Assembly: GCA_014529385.2 (NCBI GenBank)
Contig: CM043946.1
Coordinates: 34,178,558-34,242,557, forward strand
DNA: 64,000 nt
Origin: Adiantum capillus-veneris
Taxonomy: Eukaryota > Streptophyta > Polypodiopsida > Polypodiales > Pteridaceae
Reading direction: 5' to 3'
A program made the translations under genes and the position numbers. This document shows positions 49,080-60,051 of this stretch, piece by piece (position 1 is the first letter of the stretch; each line of letters begins with the position of its first letter). Below the pieces are notes generated by a model. It did not search any database. It had not been told where the DNA came from and worked only from the letters and a program-made list of their open reading frames with translations.

Positions 49080-51385
49080 GCACTATTCCATAGGCTTTAC
49101 ACTAAGGTCTATGGGAGAATTCAAGGGTTGCCTAGGAGGATGCACCAAAGGGCATGTGAGATCTATAAAAGGAGTCTATTGTTGTAATCAAGGGATCAAG
49201 AAATAATGTGAGAAGTTAGTTTCATGTCTCTCTCATGTTTATCTCTCTTTCATGCATCACCTCTCTACTCACCATCTCTCTCTATTTCCCGTTCTTACAC
49301 TTTGGCGATCCTGCAGTGGCATCTGTTTTACACAGGTGAAACGAATTCAGTTTCATCTTAGGGAGATTGGTAGGGTGGTTGCAATGGCGTGAGCAAGAGC
49401 AACATGGGTGAGTTCGATTCTTTGCAATATTGTTTTGTTGAGTGAAGGCCAACAAAAAGCCATGTTCAATTTGTGAAGAGGCAGAGTCGACTGCAAGACC
49501 CAAGACCTTACTACAGAGGAACACGATTACAACTACTTAGTCAGCGGGAATTGAAACGAAGGAATATCTCTAAGAAGTGAGGCTGGTTGCGTAACTGTTT
49601 ATGGTGCTTCCAAAATGAAGTGAACACGTCTTAAAGGCAGCAGCAGCAGGGCACCACCATGAGGAGATGGGACTGACAAATCAGGCAACACGGTACCAGT
49701 ACTGCAATCAGAGTATCATAACTATCGTCAGTGCATATTTTTTTCTTGAGTGATTTATTAAGAAACCATAACAATAAATCAAACATTAAATCCTCTTAAG
49801 GGCATTTCCCATGCATGGTTGTGGAATTCATAAATGGTGCAAAATGGAATTGAAAGGCTTACCCTAGATGCATGGTGGGCAATATGTGAGCATAATCATC
49901 ACGCATGGGGGAAAAATGTAAGAATTCTTGCATTTTTTGTGGCCAAGATGACCTGGATAATTGGAAAAAATCTAAACAAAAACCTACTTCGCAATGCGGT
50001 CATGATGACCATAAAGCCCAACATTGCTCATTGACATTATTGGAGAAATATTATGTTCTCGAGCATGATATTATACATAATAAATTGTATAAGCCAAAGT
50101 CATCAGTGGATGACTTTGAAGTCTCATTGGAGAGAGCATTCAATTGGTTTTGTGTTGATGGTAAAAACTTATACCATATATATTTGCATTTGGATCTCAT
50201 CAAAGATTTGAAAGACAGATAAAATTTTGAATGAGTTTCTTCATACAAGGAGATTTTAAAAAAATTTATTGAGAGCATGGCATACCCTAACAAATGAGGG
50301 GTTATTTGATGATGATGATGACCATGATGAACATGGGATTGGTGGGAAAATAGTGGAGATTGGATTGAAGAGAGAGGTCCCTATAAGCAAAACAAGCCAA
50401 GGAGAGTCCTTGAGTAGCTCCATACTCACATCTTGCACCATTAACCAAAACATTGTGGCTCAAATTCCATCGGTTTTTGATGGAGAATTACATATGTTTT
50501 ATATCTCAAAAGATGATGATGATAACATAGATTTTTTTTTTTAACATCATGAGATGATTCCATAATTAATTTATGTAGCTCTAAAGTAAATGAATTCTTT
50601 GATGATCTTTGTGATGAAATATTGAAGAAAAATCATGATGAAAATGATTTCCTCACTTCTTGATGATGAAGAAAATGATGTCATCGATGCTTTTGTGAAT
50701 TCTCTTGCACTAGGAGAAGATTTTTGTGTTGCTCATGATGTTGAAATGGCAACTAACCAAAATGAAGTTCTTCTTGATGGGATGTCCAAAGATGAGAAAC
50801 AAATTGTGATGTGTGTGAAGAAAACTATTTCACAGATTCATGGTATGCTAAAGGATAGTTTGCTTGAGGCAATGTTATCTGATGGAATATTTGTATTTAT
50901 CCACACAATTAGTGCCTATATAAAGCATGATGGGGCATGTATGCTTATCTGTGCTAGTAAATTTGATGATGATGTGTTTTAAGCAAACTAATGCTTATTT
51001 TTGTGCATGATGATGCAAAGATCTTATGGCTTTTTCTCATTGTAAGCCTGGAAGGAGATCATGTTTGGTGTCCTGAAGTCCAAATTTTTTCAAGGAATGA
51101 AGTTTGTCCTTGCACAAATAAGATGGAACTCATGTTTTTGGATGTTCTTGTTGAAAGCATAGCTTTAAAAATTGAAGCCAAATCACACAATGTTTTTGAA
51201 GAAGTATGTGACAAAGCAAAGGATTTTTCATTGATGAATTTTGATCCTTGTTTGCAAAACAATGAAGCTTATTTTGAAGTGATTGGCTCAAAGCATCTAC
51301 TCAATGGACTGGAAATTTTCTCATTACTTTATGGTTCTACAAGTTTCTCTTGTATGAGTTCAAATGGATGTATCTCTGTTTGATG
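49080..51385 (+). mobile_element. Probable LTR-retroelement insertion (partial, unidentified)
   Basis: A plus-strand block in an intron of the minus-strand gene. It has CTATAAAAGGAG (near 49157), CT-rich transcript-leader sequence, and an LTR-like end TTCTTACA followed by CTTTGGCGATCCTGCAGTGG, a possible primer site near 49302. Open frames follow: 49905-50222 (with a Cys/His cluster CGHDDHKAQHC), 50269-50544 and 50635-51383 (Asp-rich). No protease, reverse transcriptase or integrase is recognisable and no second LTR is seen, so it is truncated or non-autonomous. Confidence 0.4.
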
Positions 51386-52852
51386 GGTCTACTTAAAAAA
51401 CTGGTGAAAAAAAGTAAACTTAATCATTACCTTCCAAACAAGTTGGCCTAAAATAGTAACATGAGTATTGTAACATTTCTCTCCAATGTGTCGCTCCAAG
51501 CCAAACTCCATTGAAGCCCACTTCCTTAGATCCTCACCCAAATACTCTAATATTGAAGTTTTGTCAGCCAATCCAAATCTTTGAAACATAAATATTTCAT
51601 GTGACAGCGTTGGAGTTACACTTCTGCACACCAATCTATAAAACACCACATATTTTTTCAATAAAGATTACTAATGATTAAAAAAATTAAGTCTACCTGC
51701 TAATTTTGACTTTAAGTATACTTACTCATTCTAAGACTTCGAAGCCAATAACAACTCTCCTTCTTGCTTCTTGTCAATCACCAAAAATTGACACCTTACA
51801 CGCACATGGCGAGACGGAATGTGTGACCAAGCTAGCAATAAATAAACTTACAAAATATTAGGATGAACCTCTCCATAATTTAAAAAATATAGCCACTTTA
51901 AAAGTATCTTACATTTGTGCACATGTGAAAACCATGCTTTTACACAATGATTATCATCCCAAACTAGAAATTTATACCTTTGAGATCCTTCTACTCTATT
52001 CCTTAAATTTTTGTCTCAAATGTCTCATATTGAAGAACCCAATTGGACCCCCACTCTTGAAAATCTAGTTGTGTCACATTGAAATAGATAGAGCTTCTAG
52101 GGCGGGTTAGAGAGACCAAAAAAGGGGCAAATGCAAAAACATAGCCATGACTATCAAAAGAATCAAGAAATGTCTCAATTTGATTAGAGACTCTACGGAT
52201 TGCTTCATTAGTAATCAATCTACACAAAGGGATCAACGGAGGAGGTCTATTGCGCTTCACAAAGAATTTTGAAAAGACATCACGTAACAACCCTAAACTA
52301 AGTGATTGTCCAAGAAGCCATTTATGTCCAGCTCCCACGTCATTAGTGGTATCACGCCCCTCAGATTGTGATTGGCTAACATTTTGTGTAGTAGAGATAA
52401 TAACTGAAGCACAAGGTGATAGCATGGTAGTAGTTTGTTGCTCTTCATCTTGATCATTACCCACATCATGAGAAGGTGTTCCCATACCCTCTTTCTCTTG
52501 AAATGTAGATAAATGTGAATGTGCAGGAGTCCTAGACTGCGCTTCCTCACTCAAAGTTCAATACACATGTTTGGATCTACGTGAGTAACCCTTTTTTGCT
52601 ACAAAACACGTGCAAATCAAATGTTTTAGTCAATGTTTAAAATTAAATTCAAGATATAACACTTTAAAAAAAAAATTAATACCAACCTTTCTTTATATTC
52701 AGTGCCTTTTGCACTTACTTCTTGGGAGCCATACCTTGCTCACAAAACCAACAAGTTTGTCAAAAATTGATAGTTTAGATTTTTAAACAACCCCTAATTG
52801 ATAATTGATAACTAGAAACAACCCCTAAGGCAAATAGAAATGTGGACAAGTA

Positions 52853-53341
52853 ACCTTGCTCTTATGAAGGGCTTCAACCAAATTACATAATGAAGATGCA
52901 GACAAATAACCTTCCTTATGAAGGGCTTCAGCCAAAGATCCCTTTTAAAAAAACCCCTTGAAAATTCCCAACTTGTGTAAAACATTGTGAGAACTCGCTT
53001 GATTAGTGGATAATTTTCATTTATAAACATGGCTGATAACTCGCTTAGGCAGACCCGAGATACAACGCAGATGACTCCCTTCATAAACATTTTCCTTAGC
53101 ATTTTTATGCCTTAATAAACCTTGTTGATAACTCGCTTAGGCAGCCCATACATACAACGCGGATAGCTTGATGAGAGGGACATCTACGCTAACTTGGATG
53201 ACTCCCTTCATGAACATTTTACTACTAATTGTTTTCATGAGAACTTTCTTAAACCCTAATTTTTTACCCCAAATCCTAATTATCTTGATGAGAGGGTCAT
53301 TTGCGCTAATGTGGATGGCCCCCTTCATGAACATTTTACTT
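52853..53341. repeat. Cluster of short direct repeats
   Basis: CTTGATGAGAGGG...CCCTTCATGAACATTTTAC is present at 53167-53222 and 53284-53340 with partial copies nearby. TGATAACTCGCTTAGGCAG occurs at about 53033 and 53128. CTTATGAAGGGCTTCA occurs at 52861 and 52916. This may be the subterminal region of a DNA transposon or relics of tandem duplication. Confidence 0.7.
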
Positions 53342-53381
53342 CTTGCAGACCCCCCCCATTTTCGTGACTACGTCGCCCTAG

Positions 53382-53714
53382 TCTCTCACTAACCTCTGCA
53401 CTACCACCACCTACCAGCCCCTCTGCCTATCCACGCTTTCCTTCTTCCCCTCATCCTAGCCCTCCAACCTCCTTCAGAATCTAACGGCCTACGTTGTTTC
53501 CTCTGCCCTGCTCGACGTCAACCACAATTACTCCCATGGCGAGGGCCTTGTCCACGTGGTGGATGTGGCCAGCGACAACAACTCCACCCTTCAAGACTGT
53601 CTGGAGCTGATGGACGACTCCCGCAACGTGCTGCAACGGTCCATCGAGAGGCTTTCACACCTGGATGGGGCAAAGTCGTCGATCAACCCAAGTAGTGCTT
53701 ACAAAAATTTCTGA
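53382..53714 (+). pseudogene. Captured pectinesterase-inhibitor (PMEI) domain fragment
   Basis: One frame with a single TAG: SLTNLCTTTTYQPLCLSTLS, then LLQNLTAYVVSSALLDV and STLQDCLELMDDSRNVLQRS. This is the plant pectin methylesterase inhibitor or pro-region pattern: a C-x-x-T-x-Y-x-x-x-C hairpin near the start and a later A/T-L-x-D-C-x-E-L helix. It is clearly richer in G+C than its AT-rich surroundings. Only about 110 residues of the 4-helix domain are present, without the catalytic pectinesterase part. It directly abuts the broken end of a LINE. Probably host gene sequence carried by a transposon. Confidence 0.75.
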
Positions 53715-55690
53715 AATTTCTCTTCCCATGCGCAATTGACAAATCACCTTCTCATAGATTCGAGAACCACAAGCATAAACTCACTTGGCACTTGGAGTTC
53801 TTCCAGCCTTCTCCACAAATTGTTACATGGAATCATATCAAAGGATTTCTTAAATTCCACAAAACAACAATACAATCGCTTGCCTTTCAACCGATTTTCC
53901 TCCATGAGAACACGAAGAGTGACAAGATGATCAATGGTTCTATGGCATCGACGAAAACCCGCTTGTCTGTTTGCATGCTTGTCATTATCTTCAGCCCAAT
54001 CACTCAATTTCATCTCCATTATGCACCCAAACAACTTTCCCATAAGAGACCCAATCATTATAGTCTGGTAGTTGTTTACATTATTTACATCCCCTCCTTT
54101 ATGCAAAGGCTTAACCCAATTAGTACTCCAATCATAAGGCATACCATGTTGAAGTGCAAGGTTGAACATATCACACATGCATGAGTAAAATTTCCCATCC
54201 ATTTGATCATCTCCAGCTTGATACCTTGAAGATCTCCCGCTTTGCAAATGGCCAACTTTTCAAGCCCATCGCATACATCCTCAATAGTAAAAAAAGAAGG
54301 CATACATGGGAGTGAACCATAAAATGGTATTTTTTCAGCATTTGATTGCTCATATAATTGCCTACAATGTGTGTACATATCCACGAGACTCAAGTTACCA
54401 AAATTCTCAACCCGCTTGCCCCTCAAGTTTCTCCAAAATTTTCAACATGCATGTGCCTTTTCTTGGACTTGGAAAAGTTGTTTCTTTACTTCCCATATCC
54501 TTCTCTTCTTTTGAATCAATGCCTTGTATGTATGCAAATAACTTTGATAGTTGTCTTTGTCCACAATTGCATCAAGCTTTATCAAGGACTTTCGAGCATC
54601 TTGACATTCTTTATCAAACCACCTTTTGCATGATCTATCTGTTGATACCATGGAGATGCTTTATAGCAAAGCATTCTTCGGCACAAGAATAAATAACTTT
54701 CTTGAAAGCTTCCCATTTAGTTTTCAATGGTGCATCATATTGAAGCTTCTTCATCCATAAATTTTGCTCAATCATTTCAATGTACATTGGTGCCCATTTG
54801 AAATCCGTACATAGTGACAATTTCTCTTTTCTTTGGCTGAGATTATCACGCTTACTTGCTTCTCTACATGAAAGGTCAATACATAAAATGTGATGGTTGG
54901 AATTCGGGGTCCATTGGCCAAACATAAAACTCTTCATGCGATACATGATGGCTTCAGAGAGTAGCATATAGTCAATTACACTATTCCCATTATGTCTCCT
55001 ACGTTTAAATCCATTGGTTCCACTCCACAAAGATACACCATTGGCAATGAGCATACCGTGCTATTACACATGTGTAAAAGTAACTTTCCATAGTGATCCG
55101 GGTCTTTCTCATCCATTGAAGAACGATAATACAAGTGAACTTCCTCCAACTCCCTTGAAATGTATGGCATATCAAATTGTTGAGTATCATGTTGCAATGT
55201 TTTTGTGTGAGCATTCATATCCCCAAATACAATAACATCACCTTTACCTTTGAAATAAGCAATGTCCTCTTCTAAATCAAAAAATGGCTGATCTCTATCC
55301 ATGCAAGCATAAAAGGGAGAATCATGATGAGGAATGTAGCAACCGGGTACAAAAATGGGTGCTCTTTTTGGTGTCATAATTTTCAACCAGACATAACGTT
55401 TGTACTTGTCATCTTTCACAATTGATAGAAAATCTTTCAATCCTTTCTTAACCATACATGCTACCCCTCCTTGTCCTCTTCGTTGCTTAAGATTCTTTCA
55501 CCACATCAATGAATGTACATTGTAATGCTCCAAGCCATTAATCCTTTGTGTGTCATGCTCCCAAGTTTCAATAAGAAGTACAACATCGGCTTTGCTTGTT
55601 AGATCATCAATGCCAACCCCCGCATTCCATGGATATCCATTACAATTCCAAAATCATATTCTCAATTGTAACTCGGTCTCATATGTCACG
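53715..55690 (-). pseudogene. LINE ORF2: endonuclease and truncated reverse transcriptase
   Basis: Minus strand. The AP-endonuclease motifs WNCNGYPWNAG (near 55650), DVVLLIETW, RRGQGGVACM and FGDMNAHT are present. The usual S-D-H near the end is NSNHH (about 54900), with the catalytic Asp replaced. Reverse transcriptase follows, with KPLHKGGDVNNVNNY, QAGFRRCHRTIDHL and LYCCFVEFKKSFD (Asp changed to Glu). Several frames and stops occur. The sequence stops at about 53710, before the catalytic Y-x-D-D box, and everything 3' is missing. Confidence 0.88.
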
Positions 55691-55695
55691 CATCC

Positions 55696-56520
55696 CTATT
55701 TGCTCGAAGGACTTGCCTCCTCCTTGGGCACATTTTCTTCATGAGAGATCTCCTTGTTTTTCTTATTCTTTTCCTCATATGACTTGCGATGCATATTTTG
55801 TTTCTTGATAGTGCAATATTTATATACAAAACATTTTGTATCCCTGAAATAGATCCAACTATTATCAAGGATAATCTTTTGCTTGGTCTCATCTGGCATG
55901 GTGCATACAATTGGCCATTGTCCTGAGCAAGGAGCTCCTTGCTTCCCCACTCTATGTGCTCCATAGGCCATAACTCTAGACATGCCAAAGTGGGTTTTAA
56001 AGAAATCTTCAATAACAATGGCAAGAGAAGGAGGTGTCTCTAGCTTCTCTTCGGGAATTCCATGAATAACAATGTTCTTGGAGCTTCGCTCCTGTTCCTT
56101 CAACTCCTCCACATCCACATTCTCAACATTCTTTGTTTGAGCCATATCTTGCATGAGTGAGGAATTAGCAACCACATTGCTATCACATACATCAGGCCAA
56201 GACTTGTTTTTGCATACATTTTTCATGTCACATACATCCCGGCTCATGGTGTCAAATTTCTCTTCTTTCAATACATGGTCATGCTCTACTTTGCTCATCC
56301 GCTCCTTCAAAGATTTCAAGTCCACAAGAGAGCGTTTATATTCCTTGATTTCCTCTTCAAGTTGCATCAAACGTGTTGTTTGCATCTCAAGTGTCCTCTT
56401 GAGATTCTCATTCTCAACCACAAGTACCCTTAGTGTGTCATTCTCCATTGCAAGTGCTCGTAAGTCTTTGCCTTGTTTGTTTACAGTCTCTTGCAATGAT
56501 ACCAAGTATGCCATGATCAT
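55696..56520 (-). CDS. LINE ORF1 (coiled-coil RNA-binding protein)
   Basis: The likely start is the ATG at 56520 (MIMAYLVSLQETVNKQG); the frame is open further upstream, but that part looks non-coding. A coiled coil (MQTTRLMQLEEEIKEYKRSL, about 56240-56420) is followed by an RRM-like beginning KNIVIHGIPEEKLE, DFFKTHFGMSRVMAYGAHRV and a basic end. This is the layout of L1-type ORF1 proteins, which bind element RNA as trimers. About 275 residues without a stop, so possibly intact. ORF2 follows within a few bases. Confidence 0.8.
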   Translation of the reverse strand: MIMAYLVSLQETVNKQGKDLRALAMENDTLRVLVVENENLKRTLEMQTTRLMQLEEEIKEYKRSLVDLKSLKERMSKVEHDHVLKEEKFDTMSRDVCDMKNVCKNKSWPDVCDSNVVANSSLMQDMAQTKNVENVDVEELKEQERSSKNIVIHGIPEEKLETPPSLAIVIEDFFKTHFGMSRVMAYGAHRVGKQGAPCSGQWPIVCTMPDETKQKIILDNSWIYFRDTKCFVYKYCTIKKQNMHRKSYEEKNKKNKEISHEENVPKEEASPSSK

Positions 56521-57130
56521 GGTTTTCGATGTCGTTGGTTGGGTGGTTGTGTTGCTATCTACACACTGAGGCGGTCCGGGGCAGGAAACAAGAGAGGCGA
56601 CCTCTAAACACCCCTCAAGGCTCCCGTGCTGCTCAATTGGGGCTGGGGCAACCACAAGCACAACACAACAACAAACCCACAGCCAAACCCAAACAAGATA
56701 GGGGCACCACCTAGTTATGGTATGCGAACTAGGACGCAAGAGAGATCTTGGCACAACCAAGAAGATGCACCACACAACACACACAAGCAACCTCACACCA
56801 AGACACACATGAAATGGACCAGAGAGAGATAGAGCGAAGGGAAGAGAGAGAGGAAAAGATCTTGCGTAATACCTTATTTGTGACTTGCAAATGGAGATGG
56901 TTCGTTATGATGCTATCGTAGAACTTGTACAAAACTCACTCAATGCTTAGTGATTGCTAATCATTGCCAAAACACACACACACTGTCTTAGTGTGTGGGA
57001 GAACTCTCACCACAATACCCTCTTACAATGGACACAAAACTGGCAATGAAAAACACACTAAAACACTTTCTAAAATCAAGTTCAACCGATAAAAACTCAA
57101 AATACACAAGTCACCTTGAATTCACCAAAC
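56521..57130 (-). other. Upstream region of the LINE
   Basis: Likely the LINE 5' untranslated region plus flanking DNA, rich in CA and GA runs. The open frame upstream of 56520 (to 56808) has low-complexity Cys/Val/Trp composition and is not called. Confidence 0.45.
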
Positions 57131-57585
57131 CGTATTGCACAAATGGAAGGACGAATATTTGAACGTCGAATCACGCCTTTGATGCACCAAACCTCAATTT
57201 ATTGATGATGAAGGAGCATGTACAATAGTCGTTTTGAGATTTGTGGAACTCACGCTCTCTCACTTGCAATGTGTAGCTTGAAGGCTTCTCTCACACCAAG
57301 AGTGAAGCTCACAAGTGGTTGCTACACCTAAGTCTCTCCTCACGCATAGAGTGTTGGGATGCTATGTGAGATGTTGGAGATTGTTTTACAAGAAGGAGAG
57401 GGGTCTATTTATAGGTTGGAGACCCCTCATAAAGATTATTGGAAATCCTAATTTACAAGCTAACAAATCAGGATTATGATTTTTTTGAATATCAAAACAT
57501 TGCGGGCCTTCTTTGTCTGCTTGAGTCATGGGTGTGGGCTCAAAAGAGAGCATTATTGATGGTAGATAAGGTGAAAGTAAGTAAG

Positions 57586-57628
<43 letters not shown>

Positions 57629-58960
57629 ACTATACACATGTCTTGAGGTGAGGTGTCTTTTATGGTTAGGTCAATGCTATTTTGTGTTAGTATGTTAGTC
57701 GTTAGTAATCACTAGAAAGTTAATGTTACATTTACAATGGGTAGAGTGAGTTGATTTGATGAAGGAAGAGGGGTGAATTAAAAGAGAATCATTGAGATGG
57801 TGAAGCTTTGAAGAAGCTTGAACTCACCCTTGTGTAGAGTGTGGAAAAAATGACCGCTGGTCTTCTTCTTCTTCTTCGCTTCTTTACGCCGCCGCCACGG
57901 TTGACCACCACGATGAAAAGAGGATTTGTTGATGAAAAATTCTCAATTTGCAGAAGTTATCATGGTTAAGATGCTGAATTTTAGATATTTTTAGGAGAGG
58001 TAAATGAAATTGTAACATAGAAGCAATAGAGAGAGACATGGAGAGGGTGTATGTATGTAGAGGTTCATAAAAGAACTATAGGGATGAGAGAGAAGGGTAA
58101 TGGTGAAGAGGGTGGGAGAAGCCATGGAAATTGGAGGTTTGAGTGAGGGAAGGAGAGGGAGGGATGCGTAAGAGTGAGTAGGTGTGTGGAAGGGTGAGAG
58201 AAGACTAAGGGCTACTTGTGAGAAAAGTGGGCAGACTGGGGTCCACTCAAAAAATCATAGCTCACCGCTGGTAGCTCCAAAAATCATGAAAAAATTTGGG
58301 TGATTATTCAGAGCGTGGGCTACATTTTCTTTTTTGACCACCGCTCCAAATTCGGAGTGGAGATAGGTGCCAAAATTCTCACCAAAAAGACTTTTTTTTA
58401 TGCCTGCAAAAGTCTTTTAGTGGCCCCCTCCTTTTTCATATTATAATACAAAGCATCCAAGTTTCCCTTGACCCATGCATGGAGGAGGATTATTGGTGAA
58501 ATAAGAAATATATACATTGTGGGACTAGTGTATGGACTATTCATGGACTTTAGCTCAATGAGCACATGGTGTTAGAATAATGAGTAAAAATAATAATAAA
58601 AATATGGAGGATTTATTGATATGGAAAGATATTCGAATCATATGATATGGTCCCTCCTTGAATTATTTTGGGTGAAAGAGGAAAAGGTATGCAAATAAAT
58701 ATTATAATAAAAGTAACCAATGAGTAGAAATCAATTTTTTGTTTTCACGAGGGTGAGGGTGAAAATGTGGGAGTGATTTGTATAAAGGAAAAATATGAGG
58801 TTAGAGTATGTACAATATTGGCAAAAAATATAATTATGGTGTAAGAGAATGAAAGAAGGTGTACATAGGTTTAATAAAACACACACCTAAGTAGAATATT
58901 TAAATAAAATACCAGAATAATTATAAAAAATCCCTATATTTAGGCCATATATACAATGAA
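57131..58960 (-). repeat. Diverged LTR-like sequence related to element B LTR
   Basis: 58230-58440 parallels 12660-12880 of element B: gggcagactggggtcca, a run of atcatgaaaaaa, caattcggattgga versus caaattcggagtgga, and tgcctgcaaaagtctt versus tggcagcaaaagtctt. Upstream, GGTCTATTTATAGGTTGGAGACCCC (57404-57428) parallels the LTR B TATA segment and gives TATAAATA on the minus strand. Overall similarity is low. No coding region seen. Confidence 0.5.
57586..57626. repeat. (GA)n microsatellite
   Basis: About 41 bases, nearly pure GA. Confidence 0.95.
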
Positions 58961-59516
58961 ATATTTACACACAAAGAGGCCATAATATACTTTTATTTTT
59001 TTTATTTTTTTTATTTTTTGGCTCAACTAGCCCAGTGACTAGCTAGCTGAGGGTTTTTAAGAAGATATGGAAAAAACCCCCTAACTCACACACGCCTATG
59101 TACAGTGAAATGGTAGGGATAGCCATAGCGTTTGGGTGATTTTGGTAGGATGGAGTAACTTACTATGGCAATTATGGAGAGCCAAAAAACGGCTATCAAC
59201 ACTTAGGAGATCTTGGATCATTTTCCACAATGGTTGTGGACCTTGTTGAAGAAGAAAAACCCTTGCGAGTGCCGGAAGACATTGTATATAAAATAAGAGA
59301 TGAGAGTCAATTTTCTTGAACCTGTTCACTTCGGACAATCTATTACAAAAACACCTTCCATAACTCTAAATTTTTTTTAATCTTTACATCAATGTATATA
59401 GGGCTTCGTGCTCTTCAATTGAGGCTATAGATCACCCAAATCGGAGTTCGGATGAAGAAGTTATTATCAAAAGAGTAAACTGCTATCTACTAGGTCAAAA
59501 AACGGTTGCATTTCTT

Positions 59517-59520
<4 letters not shown>

Positions 59521-59586
<66 letters not shown>
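59521..59586. repeat. (GA)n microsatellite
   Basis: 66 bases of pure GA. Confidence 0.97.
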
Positions 59587-59591
<5 letters not shown>

Positions 59592-59750
59592 AGAGAGAGC
59601 AAAAGAAATTAATATATTAACGTCTTCAAAGGTGTGTCAGAGTTAACAAAAAATAGATACTAAAATTTCTTAAAGGAAATCTAAAAATCTAACGAAATCA
59701 TACAATTTCAACCGATTAAAATACATCGGATCCCGGTGTTTTTTTCTCGC

Positions 59751-59751
<1 letters not shown>

Positions 59752-59828
<77 letters not shown>
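59752..59828. repeat. (GA)n microsatellite
   Basis: 77 bases of AG/GA, 165 bases after the previous tract. Purine-only on one strand, so able to form triplex DNA. Confidence 0.97.
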
Positions 59829-59832
<4 letters not shown>

Positions 59833-60051
59833 TTACTCATGGCTCAAAGGAAATCTAGCCACCTGTCATGGCAAGCATGAATCGATCATCATTTCCTCTT
59901 TAACACCCCTTAGCTTTTGTCCATGAACTTGCATTTTTGGTATTTTTATAATCTAGAAAGCACTCTGTTTGTACTTACCATTCTCAAATTCCTAAAACTG
60001 CTACATTCTATCACTATTTGAGCTTTCCATTCTCCACCTTTCACTTTAACA

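Larger units (their letters stand above)
46332..52554 (-). pseudogene. Multi-exon gene ending in a methyltransferase-like domain
   Basis: Minus-strand exon-like blocks with plausible splice sites. First, 52554-52003 (Ser/Thr/Gln-rich start MSEEAQSRTP, then FSKFFVKRNRPPPLIPLCR). Next, about 51635-51444 (FQRFGLADKTSILEYLGEDL, donor AAG|GTAATG), then about 49027-48695 (acceptor TTTTGCAG; CEKAKGTLEQRFRDRAYKML). Then 48670-48320, about 48240-48020 (RCPWWLDYPLGHVLQVRRTY), and finally 47468-47132, 46795-46583 and 46492-46332, the last three holding the methyltransferase-like part. Stops occur (for example near 48440 and 46410), so this copy may be dead, although exon structure is well kept. A probable retroelement sits in the 51443-49030 intron. 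I do not recognise the N-terminal parts. Either a host-type gene or cargo of a DNA transposon. Confidence 0.5.
58961..60051. other. No gene identified; AT-rich with two GA tracts
   Basis: Contains T/A-rich runs (58993-59020) and the GA tracts listed separately. The 80-codon minus frame at 59096-59338 is unsupported. Confidence 0.4.

Noticed and set aside
57586-59828. CRISPR-like spaced repeats
   Set aside because: The repeats are simple GA microsatellites without distinct spacers, in a eukaryotic context.
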